A stretch of DNA of 62,000 bases from Mesostigma viride. Lineage: Eukaryota; Streptophyta; Mesostigmatophyceae; Mesostigmatales; Mesostigmataceae. The stretch lies in contig RPFO01002283.1 of NCBI GenBank assembly GCA_009746045.1, positions 1-62,000 on the forward strand, in the 5' to 3' direction. The notes under the pieces were generated by a model. That model made no database searches and was not told the DNA's origin. It saw only the letters and a list, made by a program, of their open reading frames with translations. This document shows positions 1 through 10,212 of the stretch, in pieces (the stretch's first letter is position 1; every line of letters begins with the position of its first letter). A program made the position numbers and the translations under genes.

Positions 1-650
1 AGCTGCCATGGCTGCTCAAGTAGTGCTTAACATTAAGGAGCAAGAGGTCACAGCTATATGCTACGTTGCGCACAAAGCACAAGTCACGAAACAAGCAATA
101 TCCGCCGTTAGATGTCTGGCGGCGCACTGCTGAACATCGGATGCATAGAGCACATGCATAACAGGCATGCACAAGCTAAAGGACCAAGGTTGCAGCGCCG
201 GCGCCACTATACTCTACCATGTATATCTGATTTCTTTCTAGTGGCGCGGCTCATGCTGCTCGGCTCAACTTAGGTGTAAGAATTACAAGTGCAATCGGCG
301 CGGCGCGACGCCAGGACTAAACGCCACAATGGTACGCATGGGAAAAATGTCAAAGTACCCATGCGGTGCATCAAGACTCAGTAGAAGAAAAGTGGTACGA
401 CTGTCGGACGTCACAGCTAGTCCATCATATCGTCCGTGTAACAAAGTAGAAAATATTCCGTGCGGTTAAGTACAACAACATGCCCCAAGCCTAAACTATT
501 AATTCAAGTGTGCCATAAATTAGGCGTACGATGGGTGCAATTAAGTAGCGATGCAACCCAACCGTCGGCTGAAAAATAATTGGTCACACTTAATCCAGCT
601 AGCTATTCGGGCATAAGTGTCTATACCGCTGACACATGGCTTGTCTACGT
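1..650. other. No gene recognised
   Basis: Mixed-composition non-coding DNA ahead of the satellite array. I see no long open frame, no recognisable RNA gene and no repeat in this stretch. Confidence 0.5.
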
Positions 651-3600
651 ACATGGATGGCATTTATGTAATTAATGATGAGGATTCAGGCTCCCATGGT
701 GTCATCATGGCCCGTCTACGTAATGAATGGCATTTATGTAATTAATGATGAGGATTCAGGCTCCCATGGTGTCATCATGGCCCGTCTACGTACATGGATG
801 GCATTTATGTAAATAATGATGAGGATTCAGGCTCCCATGGTGTCATCATTGCCCGTGTACGTACATGGATGGCATTTATGTAATCAATGATGAGGATTCA
901 GGCTCCCATGGGGTCACCATGGCCCGTCTACGTACATGGATGGCATTTATGTAATTAATGATGAGGATTCAGGCTCCCATGGTGTCATCATTGCCCGTGT
1001 ACGTACATGAATGGCATTTATGTAATTAATGATGAGGATTCAGGCTCCATTCGTGTCATCATGGCCCGTCTACGTACATGGATGGCAATTATGTAATTAA
1101 TGATGAGGATTCAGGCTCCCATGGTGTCATCATTGCCCGTGTACGTACCTGGATGGCATTTATGTAATTAATGATGAGGATTCAGGCTCCCATAGTGTCA
1201 TCATGGCTGGCCTACGTACATGGATGGCATTTATGTAATTAATGATGAGGATTCAGGCTCCCATGGGTCACCATGGCCCGTCTACGTTCATGGTTGGCAT
1301 TTATGTAATTAATGATGAGGATTCAGGCTCCATGGTGTCATCATTGCCCGTGTACGTACATGAATGGCATTTATGTAATTAATGATGAGGATTCAGGCTC
1401 CATTGGTGTCATTATGGCCCGTCTATGTGTTGTTGGCATGTATGAAATTAATGATGAGGATTCAGGCTCCCATAGTGTCATCATGGCTGGCCTACGTACA
1501 TGGTTGGCATTTATGTAATTAATGATGAGGATTCAGGCTCCCATGGTGTAATCATTGCCCGTCTACGTGTTGTTGGCATGTATGAAATTAATGATGAGGA
1601 TTCAGGCTCCCATAGTGTCATCATGGCTGGCCTACGTACATGGTTGGCATTTATGTAATTAATGATGAGGATTCAGGCTCCCATGGTGTAATCATTGCCC
1701 GTCTACGTGTTGTTGGCATGTATGAAATTAATGATGAGGATTCAGGCTCCCATAGTTTCATCATGGCTTGTCTACCTACATGGTTGGCATTTACGTAATT
1801 AATGATGAGGATTCAGGCTCCCATGGTGTCATCATGGCTTGTCTACGTACATGGATGGCATTTATGTAATTAATGATGAGGATTCAGGCTCCCATGGTGT
1901 CATCATGGCTGGCCTACGTACATGAATGGCATTTATGTAATTAATGATGAGGATTCAGGCTCCCATGGTGTCATCATGGCCCGTCTACGTACATGGATGG
2001 CATTTATGTAAATAATGATGAGGATTCAGGCTCCCATGGTGTCATCATTGCCCGTGTACGTACATGGATGGCATTTATGTAATCAATGATGAGGATTCAG
2101 GCTCCCATGGGGTCACCATGGCCCGTCTACGTACATGGATGGCATTTATGTAATTAATGATGAGGATTCAGGCTCCCATGGTGTCATCATTGCCCGTGTA
2201 CGTACATGAATGGCATTTATGTAATTAATGATGAGGATTCAGGCTCCATTGGTGTCATCATGGCTGGCCTACGTGTACACATGGATGTCAAAGAAAAAAA
2301 ATCATGAGGATTCAGGCTCCCATGTGTCATCATGGCCCGTCTACGTACATGGTTGGCATTTATGTAATTAATGATGAGGATTCAGGCTCCCATGGTGTCA
2401 TCATTGCCCGTGTACGTACATGGATGGCATTTATGTATATAATGATGAGGATTCAGGCTCCCATGGTGTCATCATAGCCCGTGTACGTACATGGATGGCA
2501 TTTATGTAATTAATGATGAGGATTCAGGCTCCCATGGTGTCATCATGGCCCGTCTACGTACATGGATGGCATGTATGTAATTAATGAGGAGGATTCAGGC
2601 TCCCATGGTGTCATCATGGCTGGCCTACGTACATGGATGGCATGTATGTAATTAATGAAGAGGATTCAGGCTCCATTGGTGTCATCATGGCTGGCCTACG
2701 TGTACACATGGATGTCAAAGAAAAAAAAATGATGAGGATTCAGGCTCCCATGGTTTCATCATGCATGGCCCGTCTACGTACATGGATGGCATGTATGTAC
2801 TTAATGATGAGGATTCAGGCTCCCATGGTGTCATCATGGCGTGTCTACGTACATGGATGGCAATTATGTAATTAATGATGAGGATTCAGGCTCCCATGGT
2901 GTCATCATTGCCCGTGTACGTACATGAATGGCATTTATGTAATTAATGATGAGGATTCAGGCTCCATTGGTGTCATCATGGCCCGTCTACGTACATGGAT
3001 GTCAAGGAATAGTAAATGATGAGGATTCAGGCTCCCATGGTGTCATCATGGCCCGTCTACGTACATGGATGGCGATTTTGTAATTAATGATGAGGATTTA
3101 GGCTCCCATGGTGTCATCATGGCCCGTCTACGTGTTGTTGGCATGTATGGAATTTATGATGAGGATTCAGGCTCCCATGGTGTCATCATGGCTTGTCTAC
3201 CTACATGGTTGGCATTTATGTAACCTGAATCCTCTCATAAAAAAATGAAGAGGATTCAGGCTCCATTGGTGTCATCATGGCTGGCCTACGTACATGGATG
3301 TCAAGGAATAGTAAATGATGAGGATTCAGGCTCCCATGGTGTCATCATGGCTTGTCTACGTACATGGATGGCATGTATGTAATTAATGATGAGGATTCAG
3401 GCTCCATTGGTGTCATCATGGCTGGCCTACGTATGTACATGGATGGCATTTATGTAAATAATGATGAGGATTCAGGCTCCCATGGTGTCATCATTGCCCG
3501 TGTACGTATATGGTTGGCATTTATGTAATTAATGAAGAGGATTTAGGCTCCATTGGTGTCATCATGGCCCGTCTACGTACATGGATGGCATGTATGTAAT

Positions 3601-3880
3601 TTATGATGAGGATTCAGGCTCCCATTGGTGTCATCATGGCTGGCCTACGTACATATGTACATGGATGTCAAAGAAAAAAAAATGATGAGGATTCAGGCTC
3701 CCATGGTGTCATCATGGCCTGTCTACGTACATGGATGTCAAGGAATAGTAAATGATGAGGATTCAGGCTCCCATGGTGTCATCATGGCCTGTCTACGTAC
3801 ATGGATGGCATGTATGTATTTAATGATGAGGATTCAGGCTCCCTTTGGGTCATCATGGCTGGCCTACACACATGGAGTCA
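651..3880. repeat. 71-bp tandem satellite array
   Basis: About 45 head-to-tail copies of a 71-bp unit. The core reads GATGAGGATTCAGGCTCC, followed by CATGGTGTCATCATGGCCCG and CTACGTACATGGATGGC. The unit is not a multiple of three and the copies carry stops, so the array is not coding. Variant units are interspersed: some carry TGTTGGCATGTATGAAATT, some an A-rich insert (near 2287, 2712 and 3668), some GTCAAGGAATAGTAA (near 3000, 3300 and 3738). A block of 329 bp at 723-1051 recurs at 1922-2250, apparently identical, so the array has grown by multi-unit duplication as well as by single units. Confidence 0.95.
3222..3262. repeat. Inverted copy of the satellite core forming a hairpin
   Basis: Inside the array, CCTGAATCCTCTCAT is followed by a short A-run and then ATGAAGAGGATTCAGG. 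This gives a short snap-back of the core motif. Every other unit I read is in direct orientation. Confidence 0.75.
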
Positions 3881-4147
3881 TATTGATTCATGGAACAATG
3901 AGATACCATTCTTAATTGAAAATTGTTCTTGATACTTTCACATGCATGCCCGGAATCGTGAATTTGTGCGGGTTTCCATGATGACAATCCTCATTGAATT
4001 CTTGAGCACACAATATTGAGCAATTTAGGGGCACTTCGGCAATGTTGACCATTTTCATTCATGATAAAATTAACATTTAATGCAATAAATACATATTCCA
4101 CTCATTTTAATAAACCATGCAAAAACTTAACAAGCACGCTCAAGCTA

Positions 4148-4628
4148 GGGGTGGGCTGGCATGCACGCGTGGGTGTGGGGGTGGGCTGGCATGCATGCGT
4201 GGGTGTGGGGGTGGGCTAGCCTGCATGTGGGTGTGTGGGGGGCTGGCATGCATGCGTGGGTGTGTGTGGGGGCTAGCATGCATGCGTGGGTGTGGGGGGG
4301 GCTGGCATGCATGCGTGGGTGTGTATGGGGGCTGGCATGCATGCGTGGGTGTGTGGGGGGGCTAGCATGCATGCGTGGGTGTGTGGGGGGCTGTCATGCA
4401 TGCGTGGGTGTGGGGGGGGCTGGCATGCATGCGTGGGTGTGGGGGGGGCTAGCATGCATGCGTGGGTGGTGGGGGTGGGCTAGCATGCATGCGTGGGTGT
4501 GAGTGTGGGCTAGCATGCATGCGTGGGTGTGGGGGGCTAGCATGCATGCGTGGGGTGGGGGGGCTAGCATGCATGCGTGGGTGTGGGGTGGGCTAGCATG
4601 CATGCGTGGGTGTGGGGGGGGGCTAGCA
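4148..4628. repeat. GC-rich minisatellite, unit about 30 bp
   Basis: Around fifteen imperfect copies of a unit containing CTAGCATGCATGCGTGGG followed by a G-rich tract (GTGTGGGGGG). Unit length varies through the G-run. The alternating purine-pyrimidine core and G-runs could adopt non-B structures. The open frames across it are low-complexity artefacts. Confidence 0.9.
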
Positions 4629-4831
4629 CGCCCCACCCCTCCATCGGCACAGCCAGCCTTGTGAGTCTACCCTCAACAACAAGGCTGGTAGGACGACACG
4701 CCTGAGCAGCATATGTCATGCCTATCTCAGGCTAATAATGTGTGATTTTGTGCCAACAACCAAGTTGTTCCACCCAACAACACATTATAAACCCTCTTCC
4801 AAAATGCCCAACAAGCCGGACACGTGGAGGA

Positions 4832-5318
4832 TGTCAAAAATTCGACACGATACACAGTGCATTGTTCTTAAGACTCGTTATATTAAAATTTAATTCATTA
4901 TGTCGGCATAGCAGCAAACGGCACAGAGTGAGCTTTTTATACCGTTTACAGATTCGTCAGTGATACTTTGAATATGCTATACGGATAGCAATAATTCGAA
5001 TATGCTATATGAATAGCGATAATTCGAATATGCTAGAAATATACGTGGGATATGCTGGGAATAATGTCACGACATATTCTAGGATGCTGTGGCATATTCT
5101 GATAAGTATATATTCTAGAATGCTGTGGCATATTCTGATAAGTATGCTGAACGTGGAAAAATAAATGCTGCTTTAAACAACAAAACAAATAAACATCAAA
5201 CAAAAAACAAACAAGCAAAACAAACATTTAACAAACAGGACATGCCACCTGCCAATATAAAATATTAAATACTATTCTGGCTAGAGTGGACACTGGGAAT
5301 TATAATAAATTCCCAACA
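4832..5318 (-). repeat. 3' LTR
   Basis: 487 bp, matching 6937-7423 base for base as far as I can compare. TG...CA termini on the minus strand. It contains short internal repeats (AATATGCTA and TGCTGTGGCATATTCTGATA). Confidence 0.92.
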
Positions 5319-5326
5319 CCCCCCTT
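5319..5326 (-). promoter_or_regulatory. Polypurine tract
   Basis: On the minus strand AAGGGGGG lies directly before the 3' LTR, the normal place for the plus-strand primer of an LTR retrotransposon. Confidence 0.7.
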
Positions 5327-5754
5327 GGTCACATAGCCAGGGGTAGAACACTTCTAACCGTGACAATACTTTGTCCGTCTTAAAGTCACCTATCAAGACA
5401 GTCAAGCCATTTCTTGTCAGTCCTTGCACGCTGGGCATAGGACCTTTACAGTTAGACTAGGGCAGGTGGATGAAGCACCCTTCCCCCCCCTCAACCACGT
5501 GCCCCTATTAACACGTGGGCTAGGCCTTAAGGCAAGAGGCCTACCGGACAATGTGCATTTAAGGAAAAGCACGCAACCCAACACTATGCTAGCCAACTAC
5601 AGAGCTAGCCAAAACGGAGAACTAGCCAACTACGGGGCTAGCAAAAAAAAAGGTTTACTAGCCAACTACAGGGCTAGTCACAAAGGGACGTCACACGTAT
5701 AAGATTAATTATATTATCAGAAACAAAAACCCGGAGGAAGGTCCCCGGCTTCTT

Positions 5755-6551
5755 GGGTCGCATGCGCCTGGGCCTTGGCAGGGCGCTTCTCGGGATACTT
5801 GGTCCAGCAGTTCGCCTCGCGGTGTCCGGGACGCTGGCAGTGACGACACGGGGGAGGTTGAGTGCGGGTCGCGTACACCCCCCCGCCGGTTGCGGAGCCG
5901 CCGACGCGGGTGCCGGCGCCTTAGTATGCGTCGCGGCCATTAACCCGCGGGGCCGCGCAGCTGGTCCTCCGCCTGAAGGAGGAGAACCTTGGCCTCCTCG
6001 AGAGAAAAATCGTCACGCACGAAAACGGCCGCGAGAAGCGGGCGATATTCGGCGGGCAGGCCGTCGAGTAAATTCTGCACAAATGCCGTCTCCGCCATGA
6101 CGCCGCCGAGCTTGAGGTAGTCGCGGTACATTGTCTCGTTGTCGGTCACATACGAGACCATGGCTTGGTTCAGCGCCAGCTCCATGCGGTGCAGCTTGCG
6201 CCGAAGATCTTGCTTGTGAGACCGCGTTTGGCGGGGCTGATCGTACACGGCGTCTACTTTCTTGAACGCCACGCTCCCATACTTCGGTTCAGCTTGATCC
6301 GCAACACTGAGAGCTTGGCCGTCCAGAATCGAGCACAGGGCGGCAAATAAAATCCGATCTTGCCGAAGTTCAGCCTGGGTTGGATCAGCATGGTCGACGG
6401 GAAGTGACAGGACACTTGTCATACCGAAAGCGGCTGCTATCGATTCAAAACGAATGCGAATTTTTGGCCAGTCTGCTGGCTTGGTGCCGTCAAAACGAGG
6501 AATGCCACTGCACGCGGCAATAAGGCCAACATCCTTATTATTATTCGCCAT
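5755..6551 (-). pseudogene. Copia-type Gag with zinc knuckle, frame broken near its end
   Basis: Capsid/nucleocapsid protein of the LTR element. The first 203 codons (6551-5940) encode a Gag of the UBN2/Retrotran_gag_2 type: an early GIPRFDG..DWP segment, a central helical region, and LLDGLPAEYRPLL near the C-terminus. The frame then meets a stop at 5940-5942. The sequence continues in another frame (ATG at 5938) and, after a G-run near 5880, in a third, which carries the CCHC knuckle CRHCQRPGHREANC (about 5845-5804) and ends near 5730. Two frame changes are therefore needed. Identical LTRs suggest a young copy, so the breaks may be sequencing errors, a recent defect, or a family trait. Confidence 0.8.
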
Positions 6552-6878
6552 TTAATTCAGTACAGTGGAAAATACGAATCGGCTGGCAAGGCCAATCGTA
6601 AAAATTTCCTCTATAAACTGGACGTCGGAAATTTCAAATGTAAAAGTGTCGTCGAGATATGTGATCGTTATAGTGGCAGGTCGAGGAGCTGCGGCATTGA
6701 CATTCAATGCGTCAGGTACTAGAGACGGAGTAGTCTGATCTGGTTCCACGTATTCCCAGCCATACGGGAAACACAGAACAGCATCGTCATCTAGATTCAG
6801 TGCCGGCTCGTCTGGGAATAAAACACTTAAATCCGAGTCAGTAAGCTCCGGGAAAAAATCCGCGAGCGTACTGGCCAT
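6552..6878 (-). CDS. Acidic 108-aa ORF directly upstream of gag, in the same frame
   Basis: It starts MASTLADFFPELTDSD. The protein is acidic at its N-terminus and ends VFSTVLN. Its TAA stop is followed at once by the gag ATG, and the two frames are in register (327 nt = 109 codons). It lies between the primer-binding site and gag. I recognise no domain. It may be an upstream ORF, a leader peptide, or the start of a longer Gag made by stop-codon readthrough. Confidence 0.5.
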   Translation of the reverse strand: MASTLADFFPELTDSDLSVLFPDEPALNLDDDAVLCFPYGWEYVEPDQTTPSLVPDALNVNAAAPRPATITITYLDDTFTFEISDVQFIEEIFTIGLASRFVFSTVLN

Positions 6879-6923
6879 GCCGGAATAGTAATAATAATAT
6901 GACAGAGGTCGTAGACCGACAAT

Positions 6924-6936
6924 CGCTCCGGTACCA
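6924..6936 (-). promoter_or_regulatory. Primer-binding site
   Basis: On the minus strand TGGTACCGGAGCG abuts the 5' LTR. TGG followed by tRNA-like sequence is expected for a site pairing with a tRNA 3' CCA end. It resembles the initiator-Met type (TGGTATCAGAGC) at 10 of 12 bases. The tRNA itself is not identified. Confidence 0.7.
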
Positions 6937-7423
6937 TGTCAAAAATTCGACACGATACACAGTGCATTGTTCTTAAGACTCGTTATATTAAAATTTAATT
7001 CATTATGTCGGCATAGCAGCAAACGGCACAGAGTGAGCTTTTTATACCGTTTACAGATTCGTCAGTGATACTTTGAATATGCTATACGGATAGCAATAAT
7101 TCGAATATGCTATATGAATAGCGATAATTCGAATATGCTAGAAATATACGTGGGATATGCTGGGAATAATGTCACGACATATTCTAGGATGCTGTGGCAT
7201 ATTCTGATAAGTATATATTCTAGAATGCTGTGGCATATTCTGATAAGTATGCTGAACGTGGAAAAATAAATGCTGCTTTAAACAACAAAACAAATAAACA
7301 TCAAACAAAAAACAAACAAGCAAAACAAACATTTAACAAACAGGACATGCCACCTGCCAATATAAAATATTAAATACTATTCTGGCTAGAGTGGACACTG
7401 GGAATTATAATAAATTCCCAACA
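6937..7423 (-). repeat. 5' LTR with a TATA box
   Basis: 487-bp copy of the LTR at 4832-5318. On the minus strand TATAAAAAGC (TATAAAAA = 7046-7039) is a good core promoter for transcription of the element toward gag. Confidence 0.9.
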
Positions 7424-9050
7424 GGGGACCACACACGCAGTATATAAAGAGAAAATAAGCTGACTTTTTATCCAGCCAACCTGTGGCTAGCTGCTCTGGT
7501 TAGCATGACAAATGCTAACATTTACTCAGTGGGAAAGGTGAAGAGACCATTGGAACAGCCTACCTGACGCATGTGCCACCAAAGCATTGTGTCCCGCAAA
7601 ATGCACACTGCCTCCTTTCTAACAAGCACGAGCCGCTCTCTTTAGGAGACAGGTGCCAGCTCGTCAGTGTCTGGGGAAAATGATGCCGCTGCTTAGGAAG
7701 ACCGCGTGAATTTCCTCGAACACAACTGTCTATAAAGCAAAAGAAATTTCAGAGAAGCATGGAAATAAAAGCATTACACCTTCCCGACAGGTTGCGGGCC
7801 ACGCGCTGCAGAAAGCCAGCCACGTCACAGACGATTAACTAGCTAAAAGACACCCAGGAATCCAGCGATGCAGCGCCAGGACCCGCAACTTTCTGGCTGC
7901 ATCTGGCCGGAAAGAAGGCAAAAAGCTTACGCTCAACGAGGTAAGAAAGCAGGAAAACGCAAGCTTAAGACGTTTAACACAAGAACGTACCATAACGGGC
8001 ATTTATTCGTGCCCAGGCGCACAAGAAAGTCCACCCTTTCATGGAGTGGTTGGGCAGTACGCATCGCGCAGGGCTAATGTTATCTTACCGCAAAATGACG
8101 GGAAAGGTAAAGATAGCAGCGGGAATTTTTACGGCTTTAGAAACATCATTAAACTAGCTTTCCTTACGACCATCAAAACTGGCAACAATCGACAATCAAC
8201 CCGGCAGGCATCCAATATACTTTATTCATCCCGACAGAAATTCAGGCCGGACCCCCCCTGCCGATGGCAAAGAAAAAAAGCCCGCGACATTATAGATCGC
8301 AACCATCCCGCCATAAATTAGAATCAGTAACTAATTTTCTCCAACAATCGAGCATTTCTGCTTTCCGCGTGCCAGATTTGTCACGTTTCGTCTAAAGGCA
8401 GTCGCCATTAAATCATGCCGACATAGCTTTTGGGCCTCAATTTGCACCGAAATTTGGTCCGTACCGTCCAGCTCAGTCGGATTATGTATGTGGATCGGCC
8501 GTGTTGGTTGCATACGCAGGTATATTAATTCTTGCATTCGCCCCGGACCTTCCCCAGGACAGGTCAGGATATAACAATAATTCTTGCATTCGCCCCCGCC
8601 CTTTCCTATGGCCTGGTCAGGTTTGGGCGCGACGCCACTAGCGCGGCGCCCGCGACAGAGTGGCCAGGCTCGAGCACGTTTTCTGGATCCCAAGCACCGG
8701 ATTGGACACTGTCCGAGGACTGGACAGGAATTGGCTGACCAATCGGATGCTTGCTCGTCGTCTCCAAAAACATATATAAAGAGCCAAATCGCGCGAACTA
8801 CGCAAGGATCCTTTAAGCAGCGTTACTCTGCCGAAATGTCAACCTAGGCCGGTCAAGTGACGCCGAGGTGTTCACCGATAGTTCAGGTCAGCCACAGCGC
8901 GCCTTCGAATGTAGGCACGGTCGCATTTTTTTTTAGGAAATGTAGAATTGTTGTCGACCAGCTACCAACGCCCGACCGGACCCATACAACGGAAACATCA
9001 AGGCGATGTGATGTAGGTGTGTCTGATATGTCATTAATACACAGAGCATC
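7424..9050. other. No gene recognised
   Basis: Mixed-composition DNA. The open frames here are short and show no family motif. The only structure I see is a short direct repeat, TTCTTGCATTCGCCCC, at about 8529 and 8581. Confidence 0.45.
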
Positions 9051-9055
9051 GTGAA

Positions 9056-9200
9056 TATAATATATAATAAATTATATAATATACTATAATAATATATAAT
9101 TTTAATTTTATGTTAATTTTAATGTTATTTCATATAACATAATATAGCATAATATAATATATATAATAATAATATAAATTATTAAATAGTAATAAAAAAT
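9056..9200. repeat. AT-rich tract
   Basis: Almost pure A/T (TATAATATAATAATATA-type words) in otherwise mixed DNA. No gene. It may mark the edge of an element or a replication or matrix-attachment-like site, but nothing in the sequence decides this. Confidence 0.7.
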
Positions 9201-9513
9201 TAAAATGTAAAAGAAAAATATCTACCTTATTGGGGTTTAATGTTCCTTTCCAGTTCAGCATAAGTACACTCTTGAGTGTGTGCAATGTTTGGTTATACGC
9301 CATTGTCTTAAAATAGCAACCAATGTAAACCTCCGTCCTAACCACATTTGGATACAATAAAGACATTGATGCCTGACACATAGCATTCATTGCTTGAAAT
9401 ACCATGCATATTTTGTGTCAATGTTCTGCAGACCACAGCTTCAAGTGGGCATACTTCGCTTTCCTCAATATAATGGCGACATGGCATTTGGTGAAAGTGG
9501 TGAGTGCCATGAA

Positions 9514-10070
9514 GTTGCGCCGGCCGTCGTTATCCATGACGAACTGAATGGGTTTCGTGCAAATCAAGTTTTTTGTTTTGGTGTTCCAGTTGCGCCGGCC
9601 GGCGTTTCCAATGGTATCTTGCGCGCACTTGCAAAAGCTTGCACGCTTATCAACATTTTGTGTTGGTAAACATTTTATCACCTCTGGGATTTCCGCCTTC
9701 ACTACCTGAGTTGCTTCTTTGTGGTTTTCAAATGCAACCGAGTTACGCCGGCCGTCGTTACTCATGACAAATTGTAGGGGTTTTGTGCAAATCACTTTTG
9801 TATGGTTTATGTACATGCATCCAGTTGCGCCGGCCGGCGTTTCCAATGGTATCTTGCAGTTGCGCAATCAGGCCCCATTACCAAAAGTGTGTTTGTACAT
9901 CTTTTTTACACCTGAAGGATTTCTGCCTGCATATCCTGAGTTGCTTCTTAATGGTTTTTAATTGCGCCCGAGTTACGCCGGCCGTCGTTATTAATGACAA
10001 ACTGTATGTGTTTCATAAAATCACTTTTGTATGGTTTACATGTATCCAGTTGCGCCGGCCGGCGTTATTA
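9514..10070. repeat. About 230-bp tandem repeat with GCGCCGGCCGGCG cores
   Basis: Two alternating landmarks recur. GTTRCGCCGGCCGTCGTTA is at 9514, 9742 and 9972. GTTGCGCCGGCCGGCGTT is at 9589, 9823 and 10049. The spacing is 226-234 bp, and the sequence between is related (AATCACTTTTGTATGGTT, CCTGAGTTGCTTCTT). The array ends just upstream of the transposase-like gene. The same GTTRCGCC..(GGCG/GTCG)TTTC word occurs inside that gene's two introns. Confidence 0.85.
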
Positions 10071-10212
10071 ATGACGCTTGTCGTTCTTGTTTGATGCCCA
10101 TCGTTTTCGTCGTGTCTTTAATGGTGATTATTTATCATTACTCATCCTCAGGGCTTTCGGTGCCGCGGGATTAAGAGGCGAAAAAAATCAGCTGCCGTCT
10201 GACCAAAGTCTG

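Larger units (their letters stand above)
4832..7423 (-). mobile_element. Copia-like LTR retrotransposon carrying only gag (TR-GAG type)
   Basis: The element is 2592 bp. By eye the two 487-bp LTRs are identical, so insertion was recent. Read on the minus strand the order is 5' LTR (7423-6937), primer-binding site, a 108-codon ORF, gag with a zinc knuckle, a polypurine tract and 3' LTR (5318-4832). The LTRs start TGTTGGGAATT and end TTGACA. The flanks gagga (4827-4831) and gggga (7424-7428) could be a 5-bp target duplication with one mismatch. The internal region is only about 1.6 kb, with no protease, integrase, reverse transcriptase or RNase H. This is the layout of terminal-repeat retrotransposons with a GAG domain described in plants. 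It would need a relative's pol in trans. Confidence 0.88.

Noticed and set aside
5033-5227. Identical 64-codon frames at 5033-5227 and 7138-7332
   Set aside because: They lie within the two identical LTRs; duplication of the LTR explains the match.
9418-9867. 149-codon minus-strand frame with repeated CTKP.QFV..NDGRRN
   Set aside because: The repeated peptide mirrors the 230-bp DNA tandem repeat, and no start, splice or family evidence supports a protein.
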